In this document: positions 14,970 to 22,426 of the stretch, piece by piece | Numbering within the stretch: position 1 is the stretch's first letter | How the letters are laid out: each line of letters opens with the position of its first letter | IMG/VR virus record: IMGVR_UViG_3300030419_002852 | Span: 1 to 22,840 of that record | Source of the DNA: a virus | Direction: 5' to 3' (one strand) | Length of the DNA: 22,840 nt | The notes under the pieces: model-generated | What the model was told of the DNA's origin: nothing | Databases searched by the model: none | What the model saw: only the letters and a program-made list of their open reading frames with translations | Position numbers and translations under genes: made by a program

Positions 14970-15776
14970 ATGGTAAATAAGGCAGAACAACCAGAACAAC
15001 CTATACAAGATGCAGTAGGTACAACTACTGATATAACTGAAGATTTCGTTGGAGTAGACACTCCTCCTGATGGTACTACTACGCAAGAAGATACCACACA
15101 GGTCGATGCTCCAGTTGAAGGTACTCAGTCAGAGGGTGGTGATCAACTACCTGCTGACGCAGACACACCTGCCGTAACAATTCCTCCGGCAGCTGAGGCT
15201 CCTACAGAAGGAGCTGAAACAGCACCACGTCCTCAAGATGAACTGGACAGGCGTGTACAACAATTAGAGAGGGATAAATTACAGTTGCAATCGCAACAAG
15301 GCCAGGCTGAGTTATTAAGGCAACGAGATGTTTATGCTCAACAGCTGGAAACTCAGAATGGTTATTTGCCAGAACAGGCACAATATATTGCTGATAGCTG
15401 GGCTGCAGCACAGGCTGAGAAGCAACAGTTACAGCAAGAGCTTGTTAGTCGTGAACAATTCATACAAGGGCAAGCGAATGCAGCAGAACATTTTGCAAAA
15501 ACATATGGTCTGCAATTAGCAGACTTATCTGAGTTGCGTAAACACTCTACTCCTGAAAGTATGGAAGAAGCTGCAAAGCGCATCAAGTCTGATAGAGACA
15601 AAGATGCAGAAATAGCAGAGCTGAGGGCTAAGCTAGTTCCTTCGCAGACTTTTGACGATAGTCAAAGTACGCCAGCTGCTTCCAATGATGAGGATAGATG
15701 GCTCGAAAGGTACAATCAAGGTGATCGTTCCGAGCGAGCATCAGCTGCAGCACGAAGGGCTGCTGGTTTAGGTTAA
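14970..15776 (+). CDS. Probable capsid scaffold protein
   Basis: A 268-residue protein directly before the major capsid gene, the usual place for scaffold. Residues 1-95 are acidic, Thr/Pro/Glu/Asp-rich and probably disordered. Residues 90-165 are Gln/Glu/Leu-rich and predicted by eye to form a long coiled coil (LDRRVQQLERDKLQLQSQQ and onward). The C-terminus has a basic, Ala/Arg-rich end (RSERASAAARRAAGLG) like the capsid-binding helix of other scaffolds. Scaffolds direct procapsid assembly and then leave the shell or are degraded; no protease is visible nearby. Assignment rests on composition and position, not on a sequence family. Confidence 0.85.
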   Translation: MVNKAEQPEQPIQDAVGTTTDITEDFVGVDTPPDGTTTQEDTTQVDAPVEGTQSEGGDQLPADADTPAVTIPPAAEAPTEGAETAPRPQDELDRRVQQLERDKLQLQSQQGQAELLRQRDVYAQQLETQNGYLPEQAQYIADSWAAAQAEKQQLQQELVSREQFIQGQANAAEHFAKTYGLQLADLSELRKHSTPESMEEAAKRIKSDRDKDAEIAELRAKLVPSQTFDDSQSTPAASNDEDRWLERYNQGDRSERASAAARRAAGLG

Positions 15777-15804
15777 TAAAAAATTTAAACAAGTGAGGTA
15801 AATT

Positions 15805-16680
15805 ATGGCACAGACGGCCACAACTGGGAATTTAGAAAATGCCCAGAAAATAATAATTAGTGCTGCTCGATATACTGAGGAGCATAATGCACCAGCTATG
15901 GCACTTACAGAGAAGTTTACTCTTCCTAAAGGTGCAAAGCAGGTAACAGTTCCTAAAGTAGGACAAATGTCAATGTCTGACTTAGTTGATGGACAAGACA
16001 TCATTGATGAAGAAGAAATCGGAATGACCACTGTAGACTTAACAGCATCAGAAGTTGGAGCTAAAGTTATATTAACTGACAAGTTAGTACGACAATCAGC
16101 ACCAAATGTTTTCTCCATTATTGGTAGACAGCTTGGTGATGGTATGGCTCGAAAGAAGGACAAAGACGTTCTTGCTTTATACACAAACTTAAATGGTGGA
16201 ACTAATTTAGGTACTGCTGGTACTTCTTTCAAGGTTACAAACGTACAAGCTATTATAGCTTATGCGAAAGCTAACAAGTTTGGATCGCAGTTATACATAT
16301 TGCACCATCCAAACGCAATAGCTTATCTTTCTAAAGAAGCTGCGACAGTTGGTACTACGGCTGGTGGAGCAATTCCTGAAGGTTGGACTGCCGACTTACT
16401 CAAGAATTTCTTTAGTGGGTTACGACCATTGAATAATGTTCCTATCTTTGAAGATGGAAACATTACTGTAGATAGTAATGACGATGGTATTGGTGTTATA
16501 GCTGACAAGTCAGCGATGGCAACATTGACAAGCGTTGATACTAGAACTGAACGTCAAAGAGACGCATCACTCAGGGCAACTGAGGTAGTTATGACAGCAG
16601 ACTATGGTGTATTCGAGTTAGATGACACCAAGGGAGCTGGATTGACTTATGATTGTGCTACTTTGTCACATACAGGGTAA
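15805..16680 (+). CDS. Major capsid protein (HK97-fold)
   Basis: A 291-residue protein forming the head shell. Layout fits an HK97-fold subunit without a delta domain: short N-arm (1-35), an extended E-loop-like region with 'TLPKGAKQVTVPKVGQMSMSDLVDGQDI' (39-66), a spine-helix candidate NVFSIIGRQLGDGMARKKDKDVLAL (101-125), and a P/A-domain part with 'SQLYILHHPNAIAYLSKEA'. The C-terminal segment 'RATEVVMTADYGVFELDD' is typical of capsid subunits. No N-terminal cleavage site is obvious. It has a GAGGT ribosome-binding site (15796-15800) and follows the scaffold after 28 bases. Confidence 0.9.
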   Translation: MAQTATTGNLENAQKIIISAARYTEEHNAPAMALTEKFTLPKGAKQVTVPKVGQMSMSDLVDGQDIIDEEEIGMTTVDLTASEVGAKVILTDKLVRQSAPNVFSIIGRQLGDGMARKKDKDVLALYTNLNGGTNLGTAGTSFKVTNVQAIIAYAKANKFGSQLYILHHPNAIAYLSKEAATVGTTAGGAIPEGWTADLLKNFFSGLRPLNNVPIFEDGNITVDSNDDGIGVIADKSAMATLTSVDTRTERQRDASLRATEVVMTADYGVFELDDTKGAGLTYDCATLSHTG

Positions 16681-16705
16681 ATAATTAATTAAGGCAGGTT
16701 AATTT

Positions 16706-17107
16706 ATGGCAACAGGCATAACTGAAAGAAACAAGTTAAAACAAGAATTAGCTGGTTTAGGCTATTCTTTAAAATACATAGATGAGTGGACTCCTAAAAC
16801 TAGGTTGTATAGGCATAAGCCTTCATATAATGTAGATGGAGATATACTCAAGGAGGTGGGTACTTATGTGGATAATGTACCTGGTAATCCTGACTATGTT
16901 CAAAGGAAAGCTAAGATAGGTTTGTTTACATGGAAACCTGGTCCTGAGTGTGAGTGCAAGTGGTGTGGTGAGTCTTTTAAACAGGATAACGAAAAGCCAG
17001 AGGTTTTTCAGGAATCTTGTAGCATATGTGGTGTTGTTTTTGAAGCTAAGGCTAAATCTGGTGTTATTTCAAAGCTAAAAGCACATAAGTCGAAGACTCA
17101 TTCGTAA
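16706..17107 (+). CDS. Zinc-finger protein downstream of capsid gene
   Basis: A 133-residue protein with an AAGGCAGG ribosome-binding site before ATG 16706. The C-terminal half has a dense set of candidate zinc ligands: C82, C84, C87 (ECECKWCGESF), C105 and C108 (SCSICGVVFEA), and H127 and H132 (KAHKSKTH). The pairs CxxC...CxxC could form a ribbon, or the last CxxC...HxxxxH a C2H2-like finger with a long 18-residue linker. The N-terminal 75 residues are basic and contain no recognised domain. It lies between the major capsid protein and another structural gene, so a head accessory, connector or virion-packaged DNA-binding role is possible. Family not recognised. Confidence 0.75.
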   Translation: MATGITERNKLKQELAGLGYSLKYIDEWTPKTRLYRHKPSYNVDGDILKEVGTYVDNVPGNPDYVQRKAKIGLFTWKPGPECECKWCGESFKQDNEKPEVFQESCSICGVVFEAKAKSGVISKLKAHKSKTHS

Positions 17108-17121
17108 AATAATAGCTTAAT

Positions 17122-17165
17122 AGGGTTCTGGAAGTTGTAAAGATTTCCGTGGCTTCCAGAACTCT
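17122..17165 (+). promoter_or_regulatory. Strong intergenic hairpin
   Basis: GTTCTGGAAG (17125-17134) pairs perfectly with CTTCCAGAAC (17153-17162) and extends outward by G-T, G-C and A-T pairs, 13 bp in all, around an 18-nt loop. It stands alone in the 128-base gap after the zinc-finger gene. No T-run follows on either strand, so an mRNA processing or stability element is more likely than an intrinsic terminator. Confidence 0.6.
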
Positions 17166-17213
17166 TAACTAACTAACGGAGGTCGCAGGACTTTGAGCCT
17201 GTTCAAAAAATAT

Positions 17214-17232
17214 AAACCTTAAAAGGAGGTTT
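17214..17232 (+). promoter_or_regulatory. Small hairpin containing the ribosome-binding site of the next gene
   Basis: AAACCT (17214-17219) pairs with AGGTTT (17227-17232), so the AAGGAGG ribosome-binding site for ATG 17236 lies partly in the loop and partly in the 3' arm. Opening and closing of this short stem could tune translation of the downstream protein. A TATAAA at 17211-17216 lacks a well-placed -35. Confidence 0.35.
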
Positions 17233-17235
17233 AAA

Positions 17236-18009
17236 ATGGCATTTCCATATACAGTAAACTTATCCTATGGAATGGAAAAAGTGGAAACTGAAGAACAAAA
17301 ACAAAAGTTAGGTACAAGGGCAACTACTCCAGATGGTAGGGTGTTTTATTATGCTCAGTGTGCTAGTGGTGCTGCAATTTCAACTGCTGGAATGATAGTT
17401 GATGGTAAAGCATTACAGGGCGATCATGACATGGATGTTCCACCTACAGCAGCCCAAGCTGTTGGAACTACTGCTGTTAGCTTAGAAGTTCCTACTACTG
17501 ACTTAACTGCGAATGAATACGCAGATGGCTACTTAGTGTTTAATGACGGAGCTGGAGAAGGAGAGGTTTATAGAATTAAATCTCATCCTGCTCATGATGC
17601 TTCTGATGACCCAACTGTTCTAATTACGATTGATGAGCCAGATGGAATAAGGACAGCAATTACTACTGATACTGAAGCACAGTTAGTTTATAATCCTTAC
17701 AAAGATATAAAACTCATTGATGGTGATGGTACGCAAACAACAGGACCTCTTGGTGTAACAACTATACCTGTAACAGCTAGTTATTACTGTTGGTTGCAAA
17801 CATCAGGTCCTTCTTCTGTTGCAGTAAGTGGCACTACAGCACTCACTCTTGGCGATTCTATTGAAGTGTCACAAGTGTCAGGGCAATCTGGTACGGCTAC
17901 TTTATGCGATAGTTCTGGAGCAACTGACCTTATGCCTATTGGAACTGCTATGGGAGTTGCTTCCATATCTGGTGACAAGGGTTTGGTTATGTTAAGCATT
18001 AGGGATTAA
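17236..18009 (+). CDS. Beta-rich virion structural protein (probable head decoration)
   Basis: A 257-residue protein with a very strong ribosome-binding site (AAGGAGG) and its own long leader with two hairpins, which suggests high expression. The N-terminal segment (7-42, ending LGTRATTPDGRVFYYAQC) recalls a pattern I know from structural proteins of marine podoviruses, where a 'LGT...DGRVFxYA' step begins a beta domain. The rest is Thr/Gly/Val-rich with alternating hydrophobics, consistent with beta-sandwich domains, and no long helices. Placed between capsid and connector genes, it is most simply a decoration or head fibre protein, though another virion role is possible. Confidence 0.75.
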   Translation: MAFPYTVNLSYGMEKVETEEQKQKLGTRATTPDGRVFYYAQCASGAAISTAGMIVDGKALQGDHDMDVPPTAAQAVGTTAVSLEVPTTDLTANEYADGYLVFNDGAGEGEVYRIKSHPAHDASDDPTVLITIDEPDGIRTAITTDTEAQLVYNPYKDIKLIDGDGTQTTGPLGVTTIPVTASYYCWLQTSGPSSVAVSGTTALTLGDSIEVSQVSGQSGTATLCDSSGATDLMPIGTAMGVASISGDKGLVMLSIRD

Positions 18010-18013
18010 CGAA

Positions 18014-18367
18014 ATGGTTGAACTATGGACGCCTCAAGGCTCTACTTATATTGGCGAAGAACTTGCTGGTTATAATGGCGAGACTGCTGCGTCCATAGTT
18101 GTCCACACTTTCCAGTTCCATGATCCTGTGACAGACAGAAGGCAAATGGTTAAGATACCTGCTGACCCTGGTGTGTCTAGGGATCACGTAGAAGATATGG
18201 CAGCTCAAGCTCTGGAGAACTTTTTACTGGAATGTAAAGGGTTAACTAAAAAGAATCAAACAGAAGCCCAAAAGAAAGAAATAGGCAAACAGTTAGAGGA
18301 ATTTAGGAAATATAACTCTAAACGAAAAGAGAGTACGAATAACAGAATATATTATAGAGGTACATAA
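18014..18367 (+). CDS. Small protein of unknown function with basic C-terminus
   Basis: A 117-residue protein starting four bases after the previous stop. The first 60 residues look like a small mixed domain (VVHTFQFHDPVTDRRQMVKIPADPGVSR). The second half is helical and rich in Lys, Glu and Gln (TKKNQTEAQKKEIGKQLEEFRK), ending in a basic tail. The stop overlaps the next start as TAATG, suggesting coupled translation with the 58-aa gene. No known motif was recognised. Its position in the head-tail block suggests a minor structural or assembly role. Confidence 0.7.
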   Translation: MVELWTPQGSTYIGEELAGYNGETAASIVVHTFQFHDPVTDRRQMVKIPADPGVSRDHVEDMAAQALENFLLECKGLTKKNQTEAQKKEIGKQLEEFRKYNSKRKESTNNRIYYRGT

Positions 18368-18543
18368 TGGTCGCAAATAATACTGAAATTAATATTACAC
18401 AAGATGATTATGCTGAATTACTTAGAGGCGAGATAGCTGTAAATACTAATCTCAAACTCCAGGTAGCAGCTTTAAAAAGAACTGTAATAGAATTGCAGGA
18501 GATTAATAATGCCAGTACAAGCAAGGACAAGAAAGCAACTTAG
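18367..18543 (+). CDS. 58-aa coiled-coil protein overlapping the connector gene
   Basis: ATG 18367 overlaps the previous stop (TAATG) and the frame runs 58 codons to TAG 18541-18543, crossing the connector start at 18509 by 35 bases. The sequence ITQDDYAELLRGEIAVNT followed by LKLQVAALKRTVIELQEI has a heptad-like helical pattern. Short proteins with a 'TQEEYxxLL' start followed by a helix are common in phage structural operons. The connector's own ribosome-binding site (CAGGAG) lies inside this frame. Overlaps on both sides support a real, translationally coupled gene. Confidence 0.65.
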   Translation: MVANNTEINITQDDYAELLRGEIAVNTNLKLQVAALKRTVIELQEINNASTSKDKKAT

Positions 18544-19780
18544 GCAATCTATAGGATATAACTTAGGTGCGTTGAAGGTTGGCACAGCTACAGGAGGTAC
18601 TAATAATACCCTGATAGATGTTAATACTTTTAGAGGTGGAGATGATGAGTATATTGGTAAACTAGCCTTAGTTACTGATGCTGATGACAGTTCTCAAACT
18701 ACACAATATGTTAATGATTATACAGCTAGTAATAATACTATTCAGTTTCAACAAAATGCTAGTTTCACAGTAGCTAGTGGCGATGAATATGAATTATGGA
18801 GTGAGCCTTATACACCTACAAGAATACATGATTTTATTAATCAGGCAATCATAGATGTTACTGGCCATGCATATGATCCAATAGAAAGTGTTGCGTTGCA
18901 TGCTGATGGAGCTAGTATGCGATATGATATTCCTGCTAATATTTCTGTTGTAAATAATCTTTATTATAGAAGTTCAGTATCTTTTACAGAGTTACATAGT
19001 TGCAACTCAGTATTTGACAGTAACCTAACAGGAACTATAGTAGCTAGTGTGGATACTCAAGATAAGAAAAAGGGAACAGGAAGCCTGAAGCTTATAACTA
19101 CATCTGCTGATGCAGGAGATATAGCAGGTGACACTTTTGCCTCTAAAGATATTTCTAAGTATGATTATTTGGAATGTTGGATTAAAAGCACAATAGATAC
19201 ATCTTCTGGTAATTTAAAAATCCATTTACATAGTGCTGCTATCACAGAAAGCATAGCTAATAGTGGTAGCTTAGAGTCATTAAACGTTCCAGCTTTAAGT
19301 GCAGATACTTGGACATATGTAAGGTTACAACTTGCAAATCCAGAAAAAGATACTGCAATAATCGCCATAGCATTAGAACATGATTCTAATTTAGATGATT
19401 GCCAGATTAGACTAGATGATATCAAGGTAGTACAAAGCGATACTGCTGTATGGGAAAAATTTGGAAGACATTTATGGAGCATTGATAAAGAATCAAGGGA
19501 TTTGGTTTTAACGCAGTCAGGCAAATATGAAGCTGGTTATGCTTTAATAAAGATAGTTGGTGGAGATAAACCAGCTTTACTTTCAGCAGAAACAGGCACT
19601 AGTGAAATAGATGATTCATACATAATAGCAAAAGCAACTGCTTTAGCGTTTGCATCTGCTTCTGGTGGAGCTGGCACAGATCCAGATACACTTAGGCAAC
19701 AATCTGCGTTCTGGTTTGGTATGGCAGAACAGTCTAAAAGGGCATTTCCTTTATTGGTTAATTCCAGGGTCGTGGATTAA
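18509..19780 (+). CDS. Head-tail connector/adaptor with inserted beta-sandwich domain
   Basis: A 423-residue protein. The N-terminal part (1-155: RTRKQLRQSIGYNLGAL ... TPTRIHDFINQAIIDVTGHAYDP) and the last 100 residues ('GYALIKIVGG ... AFWFGMAEQSKRAFPLL') have the helical, tail-tubular-A-like character of podovirus adaptors that sit under the portal. Between them, residues about 160-310 look like a carbohydrate-binding-type or lectin-type beta sandwich: a 'VASVDTQDKKKGTGSLKL' start, 'KYDYLECWIKSTIDTSSGNLKIHL', 'PALSADTWTYVRLQLANP', and 'CQIRLDDIKVV' as the last strand. Its stop overlaps the next start (TAATG). The adaptor call rests on this layout and on position before the probable nozzle gene. 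Confidence 0.78.
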   Translation: MPVQARTRKQLRQSIGYNLGALKVGTATGGTNNTLIDVNTFRGGDDEYIGKLALVTDADDSSQTTQYVNDYTASNNTIQFQQNASFTVASGDEYELWSEPYTPTRIHDFINQAIIDVTGHAYDPIESVALHADGASMRYDIPANISVVNNLYYRSSVSFTELHSCNSVFDSNLTGTIVASVDTQDKKKGTGSLKLITTSADAGDIAGDTFASKDISKYDYLECWIKSTIDTSSGNLKIHLHSAAITESIANSGSLESLNVPALSADTWTYVRLQLANPEKDTAIIAIALEHDSNLDDCQIRLDDIKVVQSDTAVWEKFGRHLWSIDKESRDLVLTQSGKYEAGYALIKIVGGDKPALLSAETGTSEIDDSYIIAKATALAFASASGGAGTDPDTLRQQSAFWFGMAEQSKRAFPLLVNSRVVD

Positions 19781-21738
19781 TGGCAAATAAGGTTGTACAA
19801 AAAAATGAAATATATCTTGGTGGAACATATTATCCATTAAGTAGGCCGGTACAAAGTGTATTGGCTTCTATATATCCATCTAAGATAGTTATAGGCGATA
19901 CTACTAAAGACTCTAATATACGCACTTCTGTTATTGCCTGGAGTGACTGGAGAGGTGGAATTGGTGTAGAGAGAATGCAAGGCCCTGCTGATGTGGATAG
20001 AGCATGGTATTCAACTTGTAACTTGAGGCATAGACATCATTTGGTGTTACCTGCTAAGTCTACAGCTACCACAGCTCAAGATACCAGTAATACAAATATC
20101 AATGGCATTATAACTTTCATACAAGATTTAGGTAATGTTTTATATGCAGGATGGAATCAAGCTCCATATTATTACTCAGAAGCTAGTGACAGATGGACTA
20201 GGGTTACTCATGTAGTTGATGATGTTACTGTTGCTTATTCTTTTCCTAGTACACCTAGTGATTCAATTACTGTTCGTGTAGGTACTACAGATTATATAGT
20301 GGTAGCACATACTACAGGATATAGTTATTTTTCTAGTGCAACTACTGTTACTGATAAAACCACAGATGTAAAGTATCTTGCTTTTTGGGATGATAGATTA
20401 TGGGGAATAGATAAGTCAGGTCAATTATGGTATACACTTACTATAGATGGAACACCTGTTAATGACGCTAAATTGCCTGTACAGGACGATTTTGTCACTG
20501 ATCTATTCGTTGGTAGGGATGCGACCGGAGAACAGATTCTATATGCTGCTACTAAAGTTGGCTTATATGCGCATGATATGGCAAACCAAAGGTTTGTAGA
20601 AACACAGTTTCAGTTGCCTTTTCATAAGTTTAACGGCGTAGGTTCAGCTCGGTGGAGAGATGCTGTCTACAATCCTAGTGGACTAGGTATCTATAAGTAC
20701 ATCAATGGTAATAATAATGCTGTTGTGACAGTTATGGGGCCAGACAGAGATGATGGTTTGCCTGCTACTTACAGGGGTACTGTTAAGCAATTAATAGGAA
20801 CACATACAGAATTGTTAGCTGCAGTAGATGCAACTACATCACCTGGGGCTGTTTCTAGTACAAGTATTCCCTGGGAATATGGTATGTCGGCAGGTATGAG
20901 TGGGCATAGTTCTCCAGTTATAGTTGCAAGTAGTGGTCAGTCTTCAATAGTAGCCTGGAATGACACAGGCTGGGAAACTAAATGGGTTGCTGGGTCAACT
21001 AATATTGGGAAAGCTATCAATACAATGTTAGTTACAAATGCTGGTAAAGGTGATTATAGGTTATGGTGGGGATTTGATGGGAAGGTATATCATCAATTAA
21101 TTCCTTTCGATGTTACTAATCCTTCGCAGTTAAGTGCTAAAGATGGTACAGATTATCAATATGAAGAAACTGGCTTCCATGAAACTCCTTGGTTTGATGC
21201 ACAGCAATCTGATGTAGATAAGTTGGCATTAAAATTGAAGGTGGAAGTAGAAGATGCAAGTTCTAACGAAACTGTGGCAGTACAATATGCTACAGATTAT
21301 AGCGATAGTTATACTACTATGGGTACTATCACTTCGAGTGGTACTACTACGTATACATTTGGAAGTAGTCTTGGTACTGGATTCAGATCAATCAAGTTTA
21401 AGTTAACATTGTCTAGGGAGTCTGGCACTACGGCAGCTATTATGAAGAAAACTCCTGATGTAGTTTCATTGTCTTTGGAATATAGGAAGAAGCTAGATGC
21501 TAAATATGGGCATTCAGTAGAAGTGAATATAAACAAGACATATAAAGGTAAATCTCCTAAACAATTACGAGCTGCGCTAGTAGCTGCAATAGAGTCTAAT
21601 ACGTTAAATGAGTTCACGTTCAGGGATGACAGTGGTGGTACTCGTAATTATTATGTAGATGTTACATCTGCAACAGGCGTAGAGTATACAGGATATGATG
21701 AACGAGGAACTTCAAGGATTACGTTGGTGGAACCATGA
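19780..21738 (+). CDS. Probable tail nozzle/tubular protein B, beta-propeller-like
   Basis: A 652-residue protein coupled to the connector by TAATG. It is rich in aromatic residues and beta strands, with repeated blade-like segments, for example 'LGNVLYAGWNQAPYYYSE', 'VKYLAFWDDRLWGIDKSGQLWY' and 'GEQILYAATKVGLYAHD'. This is the pattern of beta-propeller-containing nozzle proteins in short-tailed phages. The C-terminal 130 residues form a separate beta region ('KLALKLKVEVEDASSNETVAVQYATDYSD') and end in a small domain with 'RTYK'-type basic strands. It probably forms the tail tube end through which DNA exits and to which fibres attach. Confidence 0.78.
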   Translation: MANKVVQKNEIYLGGTYYPLSRPVQSVLASIYPSKIVIGDTTKDSNIRTSVIAWSDWRGGIGVERMQGPADVDRAWYSTCNLRHRHHLVLPAKSTATTAQDTSNTNINGIITFIQDLGNVLYAGWNQAPYYYSEASDRWTRVTHVVDDVTVAYSFPSTPSDSITVRVGTTDYIVVAHTTGYSYFSSATTVTDKTTDVKYLAFWDDRLWGIDKSGQLWYTLTIDGTPVNDAKLPVQDDFVTDLFVGRDATGEQILYAATKVGLYAHDMANQRFVETQFQLPFHKFNGVGSARWRDAVYNPSGLGIYKYINGNNNAVVTVMGPDRDDGLPATYRGTVKQLIGTHTELLAAVDATTSPGAVSSTSIPWEYGMSAGMSGHSSPVIVASSGQSSIVAWNDTGWETKWVAGSTNIGKAINTMLVTNAGKGDYRLWWGFDGKVYHQLIPFDVTNPSQLSAKDGTDYQYEETGFHETPWFDAQQSDVDKLALKLKVEVEDASSNETVAVQYATDYSDSYTTMGTITSSGTTTYTFGSSLGTGFRSIKFKLTLSRESGTTAAIMKKTPDVVSLSLEYRKKLDAKYGHSVEVNINKTYKGKSPKQLRAALVAAIESNTLNEFTFRDDSGGTRNYYVDVTSATGVEYTGYDERGTSRITLVEP

Positions 21739-22028
21739 TATATGATGCAGGTACTACAAATGTTGCTACAGCAGGTACGGAAGTTCAGCTTTCTAATACT
21801 GCTAACAGGGTACGTTGGATAAAGGTAAAAGCATTAGCTGGTAATTCTAATAAGGTTTATTTAGGTGTTAGTGATGTTACAGCTAGCAATGGATATGAGT
21901 TGTCTGCTGGTAACGAGATAGAAATAAGTTTTGCAGACCAGGGAGGAACAGTTGCATTTAGCACGTTTTATGTAGACGCAGCTGCCAATAACGACAAGGT
22001 TTGCTGGTCAGTAATATTGGATGGATAA
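21735..22028 (+). CDS. Small beta-rich tail-associated protein
   Basis: A 97-residue protein whose ATG overlaps the nozzle stop as ATGA. The sequence 'GTEVQLSNTANRVRWIKVKALAGNSNKVYLGVSDVTASNGYELSAGNEIEISF' then 'FYVDAAANNDKVCWSVIL' is a recurrent small beta-sandwich type in phage tail operons, where a quantity such as VYLG-x-SxVT-AS-GYEL follows a hydrophobic strand. The function in the family is unknown; a minor tail or adaptor component is likely. The next gene starts on its stop codon (TAATG). Confidence 0.8.
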   Translation: MIYDAGTTNVATAGTEVQLSNTANRVRWIKVKALAGNSNKVYLGVSDVTASNGYELSAGNEIEISFADQGGTVAFSTFYVDAAANNDKVCWSVILDG

Positions 22029-22426
22029 TGGTTACTCAGGCAGAAATATTCAATCCACCAGCTGACTGGGCTGGGTCTAGGCCAGAGTGGATGTTTTATG
22101 CCAGCTTGTTGCGATTAGGCTATCTGCCAGGCGATGACTTTGTGTATCAATCCCCATTACTTGGTGGTAGACTAGATAAAGGTGGATGGATTATTGATTT
22201 TGTATTTGATAATCCCCCAGGACTTGCAGTGAATGTTCAGGGGATATATTATCATTATGAGTTAGGATCTGATAATAGATCTAGGGATGTGTTTGCTAGA
22301 GAAGCTTTAGCAGGACAAGGAATAACATTAATATTTGTAGATGAAGATGACCTAGAGCAAGACCCTAGGGGGGTAACAGAAGCAGCATTACAATTTAGAG
22401 ACAGTTCTCGATTAGGAGGAAGATAA
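22028..22426 (+). CDS. VSR/PD-(D/E)xK-like nuclease-fold protein in tail cluster
   Basis: Translation from ATG 22028, which overlaps the previous stop, gives 132 residues; an upstream in-frame ATG at 22001 would overlap the previous gene needlessly. The layout is restriction-endonuclease-like: E20 in the first helix (RPEWMFYASLLRLGY), 'VYQSPLLGGRLDKGGWIIDFVF' with D57, a strand 'AVNVQGIYYHY' with Q71 and H76, D87 in the next helix, and a final strand and acidic turn 'ITLIFVDEDDL'. This matches very-short-patch-repair-type folds, where an Asp is followed by a V-x-G-x-x-x-H segment. The classical E-x-K is replaced by N-x-Q. It may be an active or decayed nuclease; no target is evident. Confidence 0.75.
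   Translation: MVTQAEIFNPPADWAGSRPEWMFYASLLRLGYLPGDDFVYQSPLLGGRLDKGGWIIDFVFDNPPGLAVNVQGIYYHYELGSDNRSRDVFAREALAGQGITLIFVDEDDLEQDPRGVTEAALQFRDSSRLGGR

Noticed and set aside
22001-22426. Longer version of the nuclease-fold gene starting at 22001
   Set aside because: ATG 22028 overlaps the preceding stop as TAATG like its neighbours; the extra nine residues overlap the previous gene and add no recognisable sequence.
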